Shown here: in pieces, positions 60,828-64,000 of the stretch
Position numbering within the stretch: the stretch's first letter is position 1
How the letters are laid out: the number at the start of each line of letters is the position of its first letter
Origin: Diphasiastrum complanatum
Lineage: Eukaryota > Streptophyta > Lycopodiopsida > Lycopodiales > Lycopodiaceae
Length of the DNA stretch: 64,000 nt
Assembly (NCBI GenBank): GCA_029204225.1
Contig: CM055102.1
Coordinates: 22,656,160-22,720,159, forward strand
Reading direction: 5' to 3'
The notes under the pieces: model-generated
The model's input: only the letters and a program-made list of their open reading frames with translations
What the model was told of the DNA's origin: nothing
The model's database searches: none
Made by a program: the position numbers and the translations under genes

Positions 60828-61527
60828 TCAGATCAATATCCACGTGTAGCTGGGAGTGAGTATCAAAGCACATATGAGCAATACTGAAGTATATGGTGGC
60901 AACACCCCCAAAAACTATCCAAGAGAGGAGAAGGAACTCTCTCAAGGTAATCTGATGGTCTTGGAAAACCAGAACAAAGTGGCAACTTAGCATCGGAGAC
61001 CAAGCGATATGGAGAAACCTGAAATGACGGGGAATCTGAAGATAACCTGGACAAACAGTAGCTGGAACGGAGGCAATAACCCAAGCCATCAGGATATGCC
61101 AAGCCTGACAATGAGCAATAATCCAAGGAACAGATAAAGAGCCACATGCATAATCATAGAGATATCCGCACCATAGGTGATCAGTAATATGGAAAAACCA
61201 GCACCAATCAACACGTTCAAATTTAAACCAAGCTATACATAATAACCAGGAATGCCATATATCCATAGCATCGGCATGGACTGCAACAAACCTATATGTA
61301 GAAACACAAGGAGACTGAAGGATGCCCGTATACTCATCTAGAAAGATCCCAGCATATAAATACCCTAGATAAGTAATAATGACCATCTCGCAAATATCCT
61401 CGGATGGAGAATGTGTAACGGTAAGGGCCAAAGGCGCATGAATCATGTAAGGAACCGTAGAAATATCATGAGGCGGTTCACAAACCTCAAGTAGAGATCC
61501 ATGGAGTAAAGCGAAAGAAGATACAAC
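60811..61527 (-). pseudogene. unfamiliar region X1 following protease
   Basis: Continues the protease frame after the TAG at 61528-61530: 'VVSSFALLHGSLLEVCEPPH', 'MIHAPLALTVTHSPSEDICE', 'GIFLDEYTGILQSPCVSTYR', then 'MDIWHSWLLCIAWFKFERVD', a Trp/Cys-rich stretch, and TGA at 60811-60813. The first 90 residues are nearly the same in the copy at 52660-52930, where the stop is a Gln codon, so the region was translated as part of gag-pro-X. No known retroelement domain recognised. Confidence 0.55.
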
Positions 61528-62424
61528 CTAATCACCAATAGCGAGGGAACCATCAAACGTGGACCCGTGAAGAACCCCATAGAAATCAGCAGGGCTATCT
61601 GAAGTATGCGCAAAAGCAATAGTAAAAATACCACCAACGGCCTGAATATCAATGAAACCAAGAATGACCACTAAATACAATATCTGTGAATCAAGGCATA
61701 TAGGCACAAGGCACACAGCAACAACCTGTAAATCCGAAGGAGCATCAACTTGAGGAAGAGGACCCACGAATGGTGAAAGTGAAGCAGCAATTGATGTACT
61801 CTGAATGGAAAGAAGAGCTGCATCCTGAGCCTTTGGCAGGCTACGCATAAACTGCTTCCCGGTAACCAACTGATAGTCACCCTGGGAATCAATACCAGCA
61901 AGTGAATGATGCTGACCAACATGAGTAAAGGAAAGTGTCTGCTGAGAGAAATCCACAGCAACAGTACCAAGTGAAGAGAACCAAGCTGCACCAAAAATAA
62001 TGTCATAGTGCTTCAGAGAAATGATGTAGAAATCTACCTGACCAGAAAAATCACCAATGCGATAATCCAAGCCCTGAGAACTGGGAAAAGAATGGGAACG
62101 AGCAACCTCAACATTGAGAGGCTAGGAAGCAAGAACAGGTGTAGCACAAATCCTGGTGGAAATGTAACTGCTAATAAATGAATGTGTACTGCCTGTATCC
62201 ACTAAAGCAATATACTCACGCCCCGCATCTAGATTAATATGATCCACAAATGGAACAACATATGTAGGCATAATAACAGAAGCTGAAACCGCAGACCCAT
62301 GAATAATATCGAAATAAGGAGCATAGGCGACAACATCTATAGCATGGCGGTCAGGAACACGAGTAGCATCAAAGTACTCAACAAACAATATCAAAACATG
62401 GAACAGCATCATCAATAGGATCAT
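61528..62424 (-). pseudogene. gypsy-type aspartic protease region
   Basis: 'YIALVDTGSTHSFISSYIST' (about 62220-62150) is the retropepsin active site (DTG) of Ty3/gypsy elements. After a TAG at 62122-62124 the same frame continues 'DYRIGDFSGQVDFYIISLKH' and 'IIFGAAWFSSLGTVAVDF', the second half of the protease fold, then 'GIDSQGDYQLVTGKQFMRSL'. The protease matures the polyprotein in the particle. Only single-base stops break an otherwise continuous frame, so inactivation is recent. Confidence 0.85.
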
Positions 62425-62673
62425 AGCATGCTATGTCAGTATCAAGAACCATATTAGTCGCAACCTGTATATGTGAATCAACATCAGTAGGAACCTGTAT
62501 ATGTGACTCTGACTCACTATGGGATACAATGACGAGCTCAGGTAGATCAATAACTATCTCAAGTAAATCAGGCAACTCGCTCAAACTGTGTGATATAGGA
62601 TCCTGAAGGTCAACGAACTCTACAGACGTGTAACGTCGGACAAAAGCAAGTCGAGGGTCCACAATGTAAGGAA

Positions 62674-63240
62674 CTAGAACTGAAGGGCTGGTGTAGGGGT
62701 GGACATAGCGGGAAAAGATGAAGCAGAAGGACGGGGTCGGGAGAAGCGGGAAGGAAGGGTGTCAGAGTACTTGTGCTGTAAAGTACTGGCAAGAGATATC
62801 ACTTCAACAAGTGTGGGAGGACGGAAGGAAGAAGCATCGTAACGTAAGGCACCACGAAGCCCAGCAATGTAACGAGAAATAAGCTCAGTGGGCGGTAGAT
62901 CTGTGAAAAGATAAGAAAGCTCCATAAATTGAGCTGTATAAGAAGCAAGATCACTGGTCTGAGTGAGACTACGGAATGTATCACATTGGCGGTCGAGCCA
63001 CTGAGGATCAATCATAGCATGACGGAGGTCACGGCGAAAAGTATGCCATAAATGGAGCCCTTCCCGATCAGGATCAGCTCTATAAACTTGCCACCACGTG
63101 GTGGCGCGTCCATCTAAATGTAAAGCAGCCAACTGGATCTTCTGCAAACAAGCTGGAAATGGGTGATGGAGGGTTGGAACTTGGGCGCCGGAAATAATCT
63201 GCCCAAAAAAAAAAAAAAAAAAAAAAAATCTGGCCGCCAA
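62674..63240 (-). pseudogene. Ty3/gypsy gag
   Basis: Gag core: 'KIQLAALHLDGRATTWWQVY', 'WHTFRRDLRHAMIDPQW', 'CDTFRSLTQTSDLASYTAQF', 'LPPTELISRYIAGLRGALRY', the standard retrotransposon-gag fold. The N-terminus reads through a poly-T tract giving a run of Phe and lacks an ATG, so the true start is probably lost or shifted by slippage in that tract (63206-63229). A frameshift near 62690 separates gag from the linker ('VDPRLAFVRRYTSVEFVDLQ') leading to the protease. No CCHC knuckle seen. Confidence 0.87.
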
Positions 63241-63437
63241 ATTTAGCGGAAGTACTTCCGCTAACTATTTGCTAAAGCTCCGCCAAGGAAAATGCTCTGA
63301 TGGGAGCTGGTCCTCCAAACTGTGCTGAATGTTGCTGAAGCAAAGAGATGAAAGCCCTCAGCAAAGAGAGAAAAATCAGCAAGGAAAATGGGCACCCAAG
63401 TAGAAAATCAGATCTGAAATTCAGCAATCAGGAAAGT

Positions 63438-63449
63438 GCTCTGATACCA
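63438..63449 (-). promoter_or_regulatory. primer-binding site, tRNA-iMet type
   Basis: On the minus strand TGGTATCAGAGC starts directly after the 5' LTR end ...CATAACT, fixing the LTR boundary despite the unusual terminal bases. Confidence 0.9.
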
Positions 63450-63914
63450 AGTTATGAATAGAGCCACAATTGATCTAGAGCTAAGCTATGAAAGCATCAC
63501 ATAAGCAAGATGAAAGCATCACATAAGCAAGACTTACGCTATGAAAGCAACACATAAGCAAGACTTAACCCTAGAAAGCAGGAAAGAGAGAGATTAAGGA
63601 GGCTATAGAGAGTTATCAATATCATCAGCTGAATAACAAATGACACAGTTTCCCTACATATAGCCAAGAGGAAGCCCTAAAAGGAAGCTTTCGGTGGCTA
63701 GGGCCCAACTGGGAGGGAAAATAGTGCGCCCTCCAAGAAGGCCCCCACTCTCCAGTAATATGTCCAAATGGCCTAATAATGAATAATAAGGCCAAAGGCC
63801 AACCATATAGTCTAAGTGTCACTAATGAATAAAAAAGGGCCCAAGGCCTGCTTATGCATAAAGTAAAGTAAATGTAAATGGACGCGGTGAATGTAATGAG
63901 CCGAGTCCATAACT
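63450..63914 (-). repeat. 5' LTR, non-canonical ends
   Basis: 465 bp. The minus strand begins AGTTATGGACTCGG and ends TATTCATAACT. The 6-bp termini AGTTAT/ATAACT are perfect inverted repeats, but the canonical TG/CA is absent. It contains a duplicated AGCATCACATAAGCAAGA block at 63486-63535 on the plus strand. Confidence 0.88.
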
Positions 63915-63919
63915 CAAGC
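63915..63919 (+). repeat. target-site duplication CAAGC (right)
   Basis: Right copy of the 5-bp duplication of the 59182-63914 element. Confidence 0.85.
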
Positions 63920-64000
63920 ATTCAAACACAATTTTCTATGGCTCGCATAGTTTCCTTTGTATAGATGTGGTTAGCATGGCCTAATCCAAAAACTCCTTAC

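Larger units (their letters stand above)
59182..63914 (-). mobile_element. LTR element with gag-protease-X and no reverse transcriptase
   Basis: A complete insertion of 4,733 bp on the minus strand: 5' LTR 63450-63914, tRNA-iMet primer site 63438-63449, gag, protease, a long Trp-rich region, purine tract, 3' LTR 59182-59627, and CAAGC duplications. LTR ends are AGTTAT...ATAACT rather than TG...CA (the 3' copy ends ATAATT). Gag and the protease DTG are Ty3/gypsy type. The space where reverse transcriptase, RNase H and integrase belong is occupied by coding sequence with none of their motifs. The frame from 62424 to 60811 is continuous except for two TAGs. It must be non-autonomous. It lies upstream of the EPL1 exons, probably in an intron. 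Confidence 0.87.

Noticed and set aside
61320-61380. GIFLDEYTGIL in region X1 as a possible gypsy reverse-transcriptase box (FLDD)
   Set aside because: The neighbouring RT blocks (DLR..YHQI, MPFGL..AP) are absent in both copies, and the sequence after it does not fit RT.

Overview
The window is nuclear DNA of a land plant with a large, repeat-loaded genome. Two things support this. There is a spliced plant-type gene with GT-AG introns, two of them close to 10 kb. The rest is dense with plant-style LTR retrotransposons (tRNA-iMet and tRNA-Asp primer sites), L1-type LINEs, a spliced hAT transposase and long GA/AT microsatellites. Intron size and repeat load would fit a gymnosperm, a fern or a very large angiosperm genome; the sequence alone does not decide which. 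There is no prokaryotic, organellar, rRNA, tRNA-gene or CRISPR signal.

The one recognisable host gene is an Enhancer-of-polycomb-like gene (EPL1 family, NuA4/Piccolo histone acetyltransferase scaffold) on the minus strand. Seven coding exons read between 57831 and 35788: 39, 81, 48, 51, 69, 282 and 216 nt, all multiples of three and all in one phase. They include the C-terminus and stop. The first part of the protein lies beyond the right edge. Introns of 9,937 and 9,819 nt separate the third, fourth and fifth of these exons and are filled with LINE and gypsy debris in both orientations.

Layout: 1-9.5 kb, decayed copia and gypsy fragments, an unidentified coiled-coil reading frame and LTR-like segments. 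9.6-14.5 kb, a copia element carrying a second, complete copia insertion (690-bp LTRs, 5-bp target duplication AGGAC) inside its integrase. 14.5-16 kb, antisense copia scraps and microsatellites. 16-22.6 kb, a same-orientation array of minus-strand LINEs separated by GA tracts: an ORF1-only element, an ORF1+ORF2 LINE, then a second ORF1-only element. 22.6-25.4 kb, a multi-exon hAT transposase pseudogene cut short by an LTR. 25.4-28.7 kb, two chromovirus-like LTR halves head to head. 28.7-33 kb, an unidentified reading frame and a copia pol remnant. 34.3-34.9 kb, a hAT-type non-autonomous element with 8-bp target duplication. 35.6-57.8 kb, the EPL1-like gene. 59.2-63.9 kb, an LTR element with 5-bp target duplication, LTR ends AGTTAT/ATAACT instead of TG/CA, gag and protease, and an unfamiliar Trp-rich coding region where reverse transcriptase and integrase should be.

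The observations most worth following are the gag-protease-X element, the ORF1-only LINE family sharing a 3' hairpin with the full LINE, and the LINE arrays joined at TC/GA tracts. They suggest non-autonomous lineages living on their autonomous relatives and possible microsatellite targeting. All readings are by eye; no searches or alignments were run.
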